A stretch of 64,000 nucleotides of DNA from an uncultured Bacteroidales bacterium (GTDB taxonomy: Bacteria > Bacteroidota > Bacteroidia > Bacteroidales > P3): positions 1-64,000 of the forward strand of contig CALUHO010000011.1 of the NCBI GenBank assembly GCA_944320465.1. Reading direction: 5' to 3'. A program made the position numbers and the translations under genes. Positions within the stretch are counted from its first letter, which is position 1, and every line of letters begins with the position of its first letter. The notes beneath the pieces were generated by a model that was given only the letters and a program-made list of their open reading frames with translations, did no database searches and had not been told where the DNA came from. This document shows positions 1-10,658 of the stretch, in pieces.

Positions 1-116
1 ATCCTGTTTCTCGCTACGCCTCGACGTAGCCCGCTACGCCTTCGGCTAGGCGAGAAGCATGCTGCATGACACAAGCAGGCAATCTCCCCAAAGTCTAATG
101 ACCGATTTGGGATAAA
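1..116. repeat. Family B palindromic element, partial (cut by window edge)
   Basis: These bases are nearly the reverse complement of 53478-53593. The shared parts include the terminal GTCTAATGACCGATTTGGGA and an internal run of GTAGC-type palindromes. Only the right end is in the window; a full copy is 204 bp, so about 88 bp should lie to the left. There is no coding capacity. Interpreted as a MITE-like non-autonomous element. Confidence 0.75.
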
Positions 117-143
117 TCGCAAGAAAAACGTTCCCGCTCGACC

Positions 144-313
144 GAGGAGAAGGGCTTGAAATCCTCATGAAAAAAGGGAAAAAGAAAAGCGAAAAGCTGC
201 CGCGTCAAAAAGCAAGCATGTTTGAGCGCAGGCGAGGCCAAGCGAGTCCTTGCTTTTAGCAAAAGCTTTCCGCTTTTCCCCTTTTTGATGGGATTTAAAG
301 CCCTTCTCCGAGG
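144..313. repeat. Long imperfect inverted repeat
   Basis: The left arm begins GAGGAGAAGGGCTTGAAATC (about 144-196). The right arm (about 259-313) reads back as GGAGAAGGGCTTTAAATC. The arms match imperfectly over about 50 bp and enclose a shorter nested repeat (AAAAGCAAGCATG against CTTGCTTTT). RNA from it could fold into a long hairpin. It lies just past the stop of the glycosyltransferase gene, so it may be a terminator-like structure or a decayed palindromic element. No gene is seen in 1-320. Confidence 0.5.
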
Positions 314-320
314 AAGAGAT

Positions 321-1343
321 TTATTTGTTATATGCCTTCTTCAACTTCTCCCCCGTCTCCAGATTCCTCCCCAACACCACTTTCGTCCAGAACGCCTTCA
401 AGAAACCGCAACCATAGCCATTGAGTTGCACAAAACCCGTCAAAATCGACAAAGCCGCAATCTTCAACGACTTGTTCTTGATCAAGGAAGCAAAGAAAAG
501 CAGCAACGCATACAAAGCAAGCAGCAACAGCCAGCAAGGCGTATGCAAAACCGCTAACAGGATGATGGCAAGTTCCCCTAATACGAAACAAGCCGGCAAA
601 GCATGTACCAACTTCAGAGAACCCGGATGCAACTTGAACAGGAAAATTCTTGCCTGGCCGAAATTATAGACCTGCCGGAAAAACTTCTTCAGATTCACCC
701 GGCGTTTATGATAGACCGAAGCATCCTGAAACAAAGCAATGCTGAAACCCGCCTCCCGGATTCGGATGCTCAAGTCGATATCCTCCCCGAACATGTCCGC
801 AAAACCGCCCACCTTCTCGTAAACCTGCCGGGAAAATCCCATATTGAACGAACGCGGGTTGAACTTCTCCATGCAGACCTTGCCGCTTCCCCGGATTCCG
901 CCCGTGGTCAGAAACGAAGTCATCGCGAAATTCACCGCCTTCTGCACCGGAGAAAACGAAGCCAATGCCCGGTCCGGTCCCCCGAAACAATCCACGTAAT
1001 TTTCCTTTAGACAACGATTCAAGGTCTGCATATACTCCGGCGGCAGAATGCAATCCGAATCAAAGAAAAGAAAATAATTGCCCTTGGCTTTCTGCATCCC
1101 GACATTCCGCGTATCGCTCCGCCCGGTGTTCGGCTTAGTGACATAGCGGATTTCCAGCTTCCCGGCATAGCGGTCCACCTCGTCCTTGCAAGGCTTGGAA
1201 GACCCATCCTCCACCACGACAACCTCAAAATTCCTTTCCGACTGGGCATCGAGGCTTTCCAGCATCTCCGCCATCTCGTCCGGCCTGTTGTAGACCGGAA
1301 TGATTACCGAATACTTCAATTCCACTGTTCTATCTATTATCAC
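321..1343 (-). CDS. Family 2 glycosyltransferase with membrane anchor
   Basis: Predicted to move a sugar from a nucleotide donor at the inner membrane face, in cell-surface glycan synthesis; acceptor unknown. The N-terminal GT-A fold is visible: YSVIIPVYNRPDE near residues 11-23, VVVVEDGSS at 41-49, the metal/nucleotide motif FFDSDC with D95 and D97, and an acidic GEDIDLS near 186-192 in the usual catalytic-base position. Residues 248-290 are strongly hydrophobic. The annotated start is GTG; a second GTG six codons later is equally possible. It begins 18 bases after the upstream YfhO-like gene, so the two are probably cotranscribed. Confidence 0.85.
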   Translation of the reverse strand: MIIDRTVELKYSVIIPVYNRPDEMAEMLESLDAQSERNFEVVVVEDGSSKPCKDEVDRYAGKLEIRYVTKPNTGRSDTRNVGMQKAKGNYFLFFDSDCILPPEYMQTLNRCLKENYVDCFGGPDRALASFSPVQKAVNFAMTSFLTTGGIRGSGKVCMEKFNPRSFNMGFSRQVYEKVGGFADMFGEDIDLSIRIREAGFSIALFQDASVYHKRRVNLKKFFRQVYNFGQARIFLFKLHPGSLKLVHALPACFVLGELAIILLAVLHTPCWLLLLALYALLLFFASLIKNKSLKIAALSILTGFVQLNGYGCGFLKAFWTKVVLGRNLETGEKLKKAYNK

Positions 1344-1360
1344 CCATCAGAGTATCACAT

Positions 1361-3856
1361 CTATTCCTTGCCTGTAGAAGCCTGTTCCGCATCCATTCCG
1401 GCCCCAATCGTACTTTTTCTTGATTGAGGCTTCCAAATCAACATGGCAACCAAAGCCAGAATCAACAAGCCATTGATTATCGAACCCGTATTCGTCATCC
1501 ATCCGCTGGCTGCCTTGATTTTGTTTCGGCACTTGAGTTCCACCACATGTTCCCCCGCTGGAGCCGTCAGACCTCGTAAAATATAATTCACCTGGTACAA
1601 AGGTACTTCCTGGCCATCCACAAAAGCCCTCCACGTCTTATAATAGACCTCCGAAAACACTAAAGGCCGTTCTACAGAAGACCTATACTCATATTTCAAA
1701 TGATTCGGTTGATAATACGTCATACGAACATACGAAGCTGTATCCAGTGCCGGGTACACCCTCGCCGAAGACCCTACCTTCTCCCGCCAAACCGTATCGA
1801 TAATCGCCGTCCGAGCCGGATCAAAATCATACAAAGCCTCAATCTCCTCGTCCGGAGAATTGACCCAGCGCACACTGTCCACAAACCAAGCATGACCCAA
1901 AGCTGCCACGTTCCTTTGAACTGCGGGCTGTCCCTGCCGATCCGGAACAATGAAATAACGGGTGTTGAGCATATTCAGAACCTTGAAATTCACCCCTTTT
2001 TGAAAATCAAAATGGTAATCTATGACATCTTGATATCGACGAAGCTTCATTGGGCTATATCCACCTATCGACTTATGGAAATTAGAGGTGGAAGCATCAT
2101 TGAACGTATTGACGGTGGCATTGAACACACGGTAATCCGGATCTGGATGAGCCTTCAATTCCGGATCATTGAGAATCATCATATCCGCTTCATTCGGAAT
2201 CACAGCCCGAGCCGCACGTTTAGGGTAAAAATTCTGCTCACCGACATATTTGCGATCGATCGTCCACATATCCGCAAACACCAAACCTGCCAAAAGGCCG
2301 ACAGCCACCACATCCTTCACGGACTTCTTCATATACATCCAAATCAAAACGCCAGCCAGCAAGACAAACACAAGAGAACGCCATGCACTCGAAACCAAAA
2401 GGCTTGCCCGATCCGCCCTCAAGCTATCCTGCAGAACCGGAGGATACTGAGCATCACCTACGGCTGAAAAGCCGAACATGGACCGGCCAAACAAAGCAAA
2501 AATCAAACAAATCCCCCCTGCAATTCCTACTGCATAAAACAAATCTTTCTTGTAGTGCAAACCACCTCGGCTTTCCGAAAACAACACTTTCAGTGCTAAT
2601 ACGGCCAGTATCACCATCGACAACTCGGCAATAATCAATGCCATAGAAGGAGTCCGGAAACGATTGTACAAGGGCAAGTAATCAAAAAGGAAATCATTGA
2701 GCCAAGCCAGATGCCGTCCCCAAGATAAAACCAAGGAAATGACCGTCACCACCAGAAGCCACCACTTCACAGGCCCCTTCACCACAAAAAGCCCGAGGAC
2801 GAACAACAGACAGATAATCGCTCCCACATAGACCGGCCCGGATGTAAAAGGCTGGTCGCCCCAGTACATCGGAAGCATTGAAGCCTGCTGGCCGGACTGG
2901 CGCAGCAGCTGATTGGTTTCCGAATCGTCCGGCATCGCATAATGGCTGCTCCCGCCATAGAACTGAGGAATCAGCAAGGTCATACTTTCCATTTTCCCGT
3001 AACTCCATTGGAAAGCATAATCCCTCTCCAGCCCGGTCCCTTCGTTCTCGCCCTGCGGATTCTGCTTGAGGACCGCTCCGCCGCGCATCGTATCCTTGCT
3101 GTAATCATAGGTCACCAACCATCCGCCCAAAGAAGGAAGCAAGGAAATGACAGCCATACCCAACGCAAGCACGCTTCCTTTCCAAAACGTTTTCATCTGC
3201 TTCTGCCTGTAGGCATCGATTCCATAGGCAATTGCCAGCACAACCAACATTATCAATAGATAATAAGTGATTTGCTGATGGGAATACATGATATGCATCC
3301 CCGTGAACACCAAAGTCAACAAAGCACCCCAGAGATATTTTCCTTTGAAGCAGAGTATCACACCTGCCAAAATAGGTGCCATCGTGGCCATCGCCCAACA
3401 CTTGTTGACATGGCCGGCATCGATAATTACCACATTATAAGTGGCAAATGCATAAGCTATCGCCCCGATTACCGAAAGCCAAGGCCTACATCCCAAAACA
3501 CAGAGCAAGATATACACTCCTATCATGTAAAAGAACAGAATCCCTGCGTTCAAAACCGGGAGACCTCCCATCATTACCCGTGGGAAAATCTGCTTATAAA
3601 TATTAGTTCCTTCCGAACCCACGGTCGGCATCCCGCCAAAAGCCACATTGCTCCAGTCCGTCCTCTCACCGGTCTGCTCATAGCAAAGCCTGGATTCTTG
3701 CTGGGATCCGAACCAACTATGCACATCCCCCTGTCCCATATCCTTCTCGCCTAACACCACCGGAGCAAAATAAAGGAAACTCAGAATGAAAAACACCAGA
3801 ATTGCCCCGGCATGAGGCCAAATCTTCTTCCAATCGAAATGTATGTTCGCTTTCAT
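1361..3856 (-). CDS. YfhO-like polytopic membrane protein
   Basis: An 831-residue integral membrane protein of the YfhO type, a GT-C-like fold linked in Firmicutes to glycosylation of teichoic or lipoteichoic acids. In Bacteroidetes the substrate is unknown, presumably a surface glycan. The N-terminus is cytoplasmic, followed by one membrane segment and a long loop (DMGQGDVHSWF), then about ten more hydrophobic segments and a soluble C-terminal domain ending in a membrane helix near residue 800. The ATG at 3856 was chosen over a GTG two codons upstream. It sits just ahead of the family 2 glycosyltransferase, which supports a shared glycan role. Confidence 0.75.
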   Translation of the reverse strand: MKANIHFDWKKIWPHAGAILVFFILSFLYFAPVVLGEKDMGQGDVHSWFGSQQESRLCYEQTGERTDWSNVAFGGMPTVGSEGTNIYKQIFPRVMMGGLPVLNAGILFFYMIGVYILLCVLGCRPWLSVIGAIAYAFATYNVVIIDAGHVNKCWAMATMAPILAGVILCFKGKYLWGALLTLVFTGMHIMYSHQQITYYLLIMLVVLAIAYGIDAYRQKQMKTFWKGSVLALGMAVISLLPSLGGWLVTYDYSKDTMRGGAVLKQNPQGENEGTGLERDYAFQWSYGKMESMTLLIPQFYGGSSHYAMPDDSETNQLLRQSGQQASMLPMYWGDQPFTSGPVYVGAIICLLFVLGLFVVKGPVKWWLLVVTVISLVLSWGRHLAWLNDFLFDYLPLYNRFRTPSMALIIAELSMVILAVLALKVLFSESRGGLHYKKDLFYAVGIAGGICLIFALFGRSMFGFSAVGDAQYPPVLQDSLRADRASLLVSSAWRSLVFVLLAGVLIWMYMKKSVKDVVAVGLLAGLVFADMWTIDRKYVGEQNFYPKRAARAVIPNEADMMILNDPELKAHPDPDYRVFNATVNTFNDASTSNFHKSIGGYSPMKLRRYQDVIDYHFDFQKGVNFKVLNMLNTRYFIVPDRQGQPAVQRNVAALGHAWFVDSVRWVNSPDEEIEALYDFDPARTAIIDTVWREKVGSSARVYPALDTASYVRMTYYQPNHLKYEYRSSVERPLVFSEVYYKTWRAFVDGQEVPLYQVNYILRGLTAPAGEHVVELKCRNKIKAASGWMTNTGSIINGLLILALVAMLIWKPQSRKSTIGAGMDAEQASTGKE

Positions 3857-3902
3857 AAACACTATCTTTCTTTTTTCATTTTCATTTTTTTGAGGGCAGT
3901 AC

Positions 3903-3933
3903 TTGCATTTTCAAATAAAGCGTGGTACTTTTG
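3903..3933 (+). promoter_or_regulatory. Bacteroidetes-type promoter for tRNA-Gln
   Basis: A -33-like TTG (3903-3905) is followed by 20 bases and TACTTTTG (3926-3933), which fits the TAnnTTTG -7 box. The tRNA-Gln 5' end is 15 bases downstream. Confidence 0.6.
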
Positions 3934-3947
3934 CGCCCTGTTCCGAT

Positions 3948-4018
3948 TGGCCAATGGTGTAACGGTAACACAACAGATTTTGGTTCTGTTATTCTGGGTT
4001 CGAATCCCGGTTGGCCAA
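3948..4018 (+). tRNA. tRNA-Gln (anticodon TTG)
   Basis: The acceptor stem TGGCCAA (3948-3954) pairs with TTGGCCA (4011-4017), with discriminator A at 4018. The anticodon loop TTTTGGT sits on an ACAGA/TCTGT stem and gives anticodon TTG. The T-loop GGTTCGAATCC is normal. CCA is not encoded. The convergent SPOR gene ends six bases downstream. Confidence 0.95.
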
Positions 4019-4023
4019 CTTTT

Positions 4024-4533
4024 TTATCTCTCAGAAGTTTCCCCGTTCAAATATTCTTCCATATCCAGTACATCCTTTATCACAAAGGCATAGGGGTAAT
4101 CCGCTTTGATGCTTTTCAGATACAAGGAGGCGTCAATGCGGCTTGTAAAATTTCCCACTTTCACCTTGAAATAAGGCTCCTCGAACACCAAGTAGACTTT
4201 TTCATCCGGATAAAGTGCCAAAAAATCCTCCATCGCCTCCACTGCCGCGTTCTTGGAATAATTCCCGCTTTGTGAAAAAATCAAAATCCGATAGCCCTTG
4301 TCGGGATTTGAATTCCGGTATAAGGCTTGGTACATCAGCAAGGTATCCACATCTGCCGAAAAGCTTATCCCTTTCAATATTCCCGGTGTCTCCGGCAAGA
4401 CGACAGGCTTCTTCTCCTGCGCCTTTCCTTGTTGCGAAGGAGATTGCTGCGCCCATCCGCTTCCCACCAAGAAAAAAAGCAGAACAGGCAACAACCCCAT
4501 CTGCCACCACCATTTCCGTCTATTTTCCATCAT
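4024..4533 (-). CDS. Secreted SPOR-domain-like protein
   Basis: A 169-residue protein with an N-terminal signal sequence (hydrophobic LLPVLLFFLVGSGWAQ, cleavage after WAQ), a Gln/Lys-rich linker, and a C-terminal SPOR-like repeat. The repeat pattern is YRILIFSQSG, an amphipathic helix, then YFKVKVGNFTSRIDA and YAFVI. SPOR domains bind denuded septal peptidoglycan, so a periplasmic or envelope role is likely. The assignment rests on pattern, not on an invariant motif. The stop is six bases from the end of tRNA-Gln on the opposite strand. The M16 peptidase pair lies upstream on the same strand, 80 bases away. Confidence 0.6.
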   Translation of the reverse strand: MMENRRKWWWQMGLLPVLLFFLVGSGWAQQSPSQQGKAQEKKPVVLPETPGILKGISFSADVDTLLMYQALYRNSNPDKGYRILIFSQSGNYSKNAAVEAMEDFLALYPDEKVYLVFEEPYFKVKVGNFTSRIDASLYLKSIKADYPYAFVIKDVLDMEEYLNGETSER

Positions 4534-4613
4534 CTATTCTTATGCATTTGAAATCCAAAAATTCAATCCCTGCCACCATTCCCTACCGGCCGGCGGCGTG
4601 TCAGAACCCGTTA

Positions 4614-5873
4614 TCACACGCCGCCGCTTGCACCGGCAGTCACCGTACAGAATCCAGCCCTATCCAAAAACCGCCTTGCCGATTCCCGTATCTGCTCCGT
4701 CGTGATTGAGAACAGCACATCTTCGTTCCGCTCGTAGAATTCAGGACCTTGGCCAATCAAAGTAAAGAACTTCATCCGCTCGGCCAATTCGAAAGTCCCG
4801 TCCAATTCCCGCATGAAATCCCCCATATACGCATGGCGGACCAAATCCAGCTCGTCTTCCGATATCTCCTTGCGTCTCAGTTTGTCTATTTCTTTTCCTA
4901 TCTCGTCAATCACCAATTCCGTGCTGTCGGCCTTGACTTCGGAACTGATCATCCAGACAGGCTGGAACCGCAAAGGTATCACATAGGACGAAATCCCGTA
5001 CGTATAACCTTTCTCCTCCCGGATATTGCGCATCAGACGGGATCCAAAATAACCGCCCAACACATAATCCACCACCTTGAATACCGGAAAATCCTCGCTC
5101 TTGAGGCTGCACACCGGCATCCCGATACGGACAGAAGCCTGCAAAGAACCTTCCATCGGCACATCCACCCGCCGGCCAGCCGAAAAAGAGGGTGTCTGCG
5201 GCCCATGTTCCTTGTCCGCCCGCTCCCCGCTCCAATCCTTGCCCCCGAAAGCATCGTCCAAGGCCTTGCAATGGGCTTCGGTGAAATTCCCGGCCAAGAC
5301 AATGCTGCAATTCTCGGCCACATACTGCTTCTTGTAGAATTTCCGTAAATCGGCAGCTCCCAGTTTTTTGAAATCCTCTTCCTGGACCACGACTCCGTAC
5401 GGATGTTCCGGCCCGAACATCGTGGAATAGAAAGCCCGGCGGGAAACCTCCGAAACTTTCCGCGCATTGACCAAGAAACGACGATGTTCCTTTCGCAGAT
5501 AAGTATCCAGTTCTTCTTCCGGATAGACCGAATGCCGTACCACTTCTTCGCAAAGCGGCAGAATCCGGTCGAAATAACGGCTCATGCACGAAAAGACAAT
5601 CGAAGCCTGGTCCCGGTCCGGGTAGCGCTCTACATAAGCCCCGAAATAATCGATTTTCTCGGATAAAGCCTGAGCCGTGTAGTGTTCCGTGCCAGTCCCC
5701 AACAAGTAACAAGACGCGCCTGCCTGCATGATTTTCTGCTGGTAGTAACTTCCTGCTTCGAAAATGAATTCCAATCGGACCAAGTCTATATGCGAATTCG
5801 GGAACGTGTAAAGAGGAATCCCGTTGGCCAGACTCCTTGTCCGAGGCCTCAGTTTATCGTAATCGAATCTCAT
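4614..5873 (-). CDS. M16 peptidase family, non-catalytic subunit
   Basis: A 419-residue M16 (pitrilysin/MPP-like) protein that lacks the zinc-binding HxxEH motif: the matching place reads QAGASCYLLGTGTEH. It keeps the C-terminal substrate-clamping region with SRLMRNIREEKGYTYGI. Such non-catalytic partners form heterodimers with an active subunit, and that subunit is encoded immediately upstream. The genes overlap by four bases (5870-5873), consistent with coupled translation. Probable role: degradation or processing of short peptides as the alpha-like partner. Confidence 0.85.
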   Translation of the reverse strand: MRFDYDKLRPRTRSLANGIPLYTFPNSHIDLVRLEFIFEAGSYYQQKIMQAGASCYLLGTGTEHYTAQALSEKIDYFGAYVERYPDRDQASIVFSCMSRYFDRILPLCEEVVRHSVYPEEELDTYLRKEHRRFLVNARKVSEVSRRAFYSTMFGPEHPYGVVVQEEDFKKLGAADLRKFYKKQYVAENCSIVLAGNFTEAHCKALDDAFGGKDWSGERADKEHGPQTPSFSAGRRVDVPMEGSLQASVRIGMPVCSLKSEDFPVFKVVDYVLGGYFGSRLMRNIREEKGYTYGISSYVIPLRFQPVWMISSEVKADSTELVIDEIGKEIDKLRRKEISEDELDLVRHAYMGDFMRELDGTFELAERMKFFTLIGQGPEFYERNEDVLFSITTEQIRESARRFLDRAGFCTVTAGASGGV

Positions 5874-7147
5874 TCTTCTTCCTCCATGATACAGGCCGGC
5901 CCGGCATTTCCGGAGGCCTTGTAATACAAGGTATTGCTATTCTCCTGCCGCAGGCAGCGGGCCACCGCCTCCTGCATGTCCCCAGCTTGGATCGCGCGGT
6001 ATTTCGCATCCTCCCGGTTCAGCACAGAAGCATCTCCCATCAAAGCGAAATAGCCAAGGTTCATTGCCTTGTCCATCGCTTTCATATTGGAATAAAGCAA
6101 CGCGGCTTCCACCTTGTTCTTGACCTTCTGCAATTCCATTTCGGGAATATCCTCCTGCACAAGACGTTCAATTTCCTCATCCACTGCCTTCTCCGCCGTC
6201 TCGAACGCCACCCCTTCTTCCAAAAATCCCGACACAAGGAACAATCCCGGCTCTATGTCGCCCGAAACGTAGGCGTTCACACTGTTGAACAACTTCTTTT
6301 CCTTGACCAGACGGGTATAGAAACGGGAAGACTCTCCGTTGGAGAGTATATCTGATACCAAATCAAACACATAGAAATCATCGCTCAGCCGCTCGCCCAT
6401 ATGGTATGTCTTGTACAACGCATTGGCTGGCACGTCCCGTGTCACCGATTCCCTCCGAGCTTCCTTCTGCTGCGGTTCCACCGGCAAGCGTCTCGGAGGC
6501 CGGTTTCCTCTTGGGATATGCCCGAACCACTTCCGGCTCATCTCGAAGATTTCCTCGGCTTCCACCGGCCCGGCCACCGTCAGAATCGCATTGTCCGGCT
6601 TGTAATAAGAGGCATAGAACTCCTTGACATCCTTGAGCGAAACCGATTCGATCTGATCCACGCTCTTGCCTATCGTGGACCAAGCATAAGGATGCACCTT
6701 GTAGCTCAACGGACGGACCAGCAAATCGGAATCCCCATAGGGCTGATTGAGGCATCTTTCCTTGAACTCCTCGATGACCACCCCTTTCTGGATATCCAGT
6801 TTCTTCTGATTGATTGTCAAATCCGACATGCGGTCGCTCTCTATGCGGAACGCCACTTCCAAAGAATCCTTGGGAATCAGGATATAATAATTAGTGAAAT
6901 CGTTATTGGTGAATGCATTGTTCGATCCGCCCACCCGGTCCAGTTCCATATCGAAATCCTTCACATGCTTGGACCCGCTGAACATCAAGTGTTCGAAAAG
7001 ATGGGCGAACCCGGTCTTCTCCGGGTTCTCATCCTTGGAACCCACATCGTAAATCAGGTTGAAAGCCACCATCGAAGTGGTATCATCCTTGTGGACCAGA
7101 ACCCGGAGACCGTTGTCCAGGACTGTTTCCTTGTAATCTATCTGCAT
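5870..7147 (-). CDS. M16 zinc metallopeptidase, catalytic subunit
   Basis: A 425-residue M16 peptidase with the inverted zinc motif HLFEH at residues 49-53 (H49 and H53 as zinc ligands, E52 as catalytic base). The downstream acidic helix supplies the third ligand region (IEEFKERCLNQPYG). It starts inside the end of purD (overlap 7138-7147) and its stop overlaps the start of the non-catalytic subunit. The three genes therefore form a compact transcriptional unit. No signal peptide is visible, suggesting a cytoplasmic peptidase. Confidence 0.92.
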   Translation of the reverse strand: MQIDYKETVLDNGLRVLVHKDDTTSMVAFNLIYDVGSKDENPEKTGFAHLFEHLMFSGSKHVKDFDMELDRVGGSNNAFTNNDFTNYYILIPKDSLEVAFRIESDRMSDLTINQKKLDIQKGVVIEEFKERCLNQPYGDSDLLVRPLSYKVHPYAWSTIGKSVDQIESVSLKDVKEFYASYYKPDNAILTVAGPVEAEEIFEMSRKWFGHIPRGNRPPRRLPVEPQQKEARRESVTRDVPANALYKTYHMGERLSDDFYVFDLVSDILSNGESSRFYTRLVKEKKLFNSVNAYVSGDIEPGLFLVSGFLEEGVAFETAEKAVDEEIERLVQEDIPEMELQKVKNKVEAALLYSNMKAMDKAMNLGYFALMGDASVLNREDAKYRAIQAGDMQEAVARCLRQENSNTLYYKASGNAGPACIMEEEE

Positions 7148-8442
7148 ACGTCCTTGCCTATGTCTTTTCGGTAATACATCTTGTCGAAATGTATCTTTTC
7201 CACTTCCTTGTAGGTCTTTTCCAAAGCTTGAGCCAAAGTGGGTGCCAAGGAGGCGACCGCCAAGACACGACCGCCGGAACTCAGCACACGGCCTTCCGCA
7301 TCGGCTTTCGTACCCGCATGGAACAGCAGCGTATCTTTGTCCGTATCTTCCAAACCTTCAACCGGATAACCTTTTCCATAGGATCCAGGATAGCCTCCCG
7401 AAACCAACATCACGCAGGCAGCCGCTTCGGCCTTCACTTTCAATTCCATCTTGTCCAGCCTACGGTCATGAACCGCCCAAAGCAAATCCACCATATCCGA
7501 ATCTATCCTCGGCATCACAGACTCGGTTTCCGGATCTCCCATACGGACATTGTATTCAATCACATACGGGTCACCATCCACGTTCATCAGACCGATGAAC
7601 AGGAAACCCGAATACGGGATATGCTCCTTGCGCAACTGGGCAACCGTCGGCTTCACGATACGTTCTTCCACCTTGGCCATGAAGTCCTTGCCGGCAAAAG
7701 GAACCGGAGAAACCGACCCCATGCCACCGGTATTCAAGCCCGTGTCGCCTTCACCCACCTTCTTATAATCCTTGGCTTCAGGCAGAATCATGTAATGCTC
7801 GCCATCAATCAGCACGAACACAGACAGCTCCAGGCCTTGCAGAAACTGCTCTATCACCACCTTGTCCGAAGCATTCCCGAACTTGTGCCCTACCAACATT
7901 TCTTCCAAAGCCGCTTCGGCCGCTGCCTTATCAGGCTCAATCAGAACCCCTTTCCCGGCAGCCAGCCCGTCGGCCTTGAGCACGTAAGGCGGTTGCATCT
8001 TGTTCAGGAAAGACTTGGCTTCATCCAACCGAGAGGCATCGAACGAAGCATAAGCCGCAGTCGGAATGCCCGCCCTTTGCATGAATTCCTTGGCAAACTG
8101 CTTGCTGCCCTCCAAACGGGCCCCCGCCTTCCAAGGACCGATTATTGCCAAGTCCCGGAAATTGGCATCGGCCTGGAAATAATCATGGATTCCCCGCACC
8201 AGAGGATCTTCCGGCCCGACTACCAGCATATCGATATCGTTCTCGATGATGAAATCCTTGACTTGGGCAAAATTAATCGGATCCAGTTCCGCATTCTCCG
8301 CCCATTGCAGAGTCCCGGCATTGCCCGGTGCCACAAAAAGCTTGTCCAAATGCGCACTTTGGGAAATCTTCTGCGCCAAAGCGCTTTCCCGGCCTCCCGA
8401 TCCTAAAATCAGCACCCGGGTCTTTTTCCTTCTTCCTGTCAT
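7138..8442 (-). CDS. purD: Phosphoribosylamine-glycine ligase
   Basis: GAR synthetase, second step of de novo purine synthesis: ATP-dependent ligation of glycine to phosphoribosylamine. The 434-residue length is typical. The N-terminal VLILGSGGRESALA is the conserved PurD start. The ATP-grasp core shows PYVLKADGLAAGKGV and the metal-binding region GGMGSVSPVP ... YVIEYNVRMGDPE. The end overlaps the start of the M16 peptidase. It follows gyrB by 18 bases on the same strand. Confidence 0.97.
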   Translation of the reverse strand: MTGRRKKTRVLILGSGGRESALAQKISQSAHLDKLFVAPGNAGTLQWAENAELDPINFAQVKDFIIENDIDMLVVGPEDPLVRGIHDYFQADANFRDLAIIGPWKAGARLEGSKQFAKEFMQRAGIPTAAYASFDASRLDEAKSFLNKMQPPYVLKADGLAAGKGVLIEPDKAAAEAALEEMLVGHKFGNASDKVVIEQFLQGLELSVFVLIDGEHYMILPEAKDYKKVGEGDTGLNTGGMGSVSPVPFAGKDFMAKVEERIVKPTVAQLRKEHIPYSGFLFIGLMNVDGDPYVIEYNVRMGDPETESVMPRIDSDMVDLLWAVHDRRLDKMELKVKAEAAACVMLVSGGYPGSYGKGYPVEGLEDTDKDTLLFHAGTKADAEGRVLSSGGRVLAVASLAPTLAQALEKTYKEVEKIHFDKMYYRKDIGKDVCR

Positions 8443-8460
8443 TTCTCTTTGGATTAAGGA

Positions 8461-10566
<2,106 letters not shown>

Positions 10567-10658
10567 TTACACAGACCACAAGACATCCGAAAACCATGGG
10601 AAAAAGCCAACACACCGCCCTGCCCCCGTCACAGAAAAAAAATGGACTTAAAGTTCTT

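Noticed and set aside
4614..5873. Treating the M16 gene without HxxEH as a pseudogene
   Set aside because: Loss of the zinc site is normal for the partner subunit of a heterodimer, and the frame is intact next to an active subunit.
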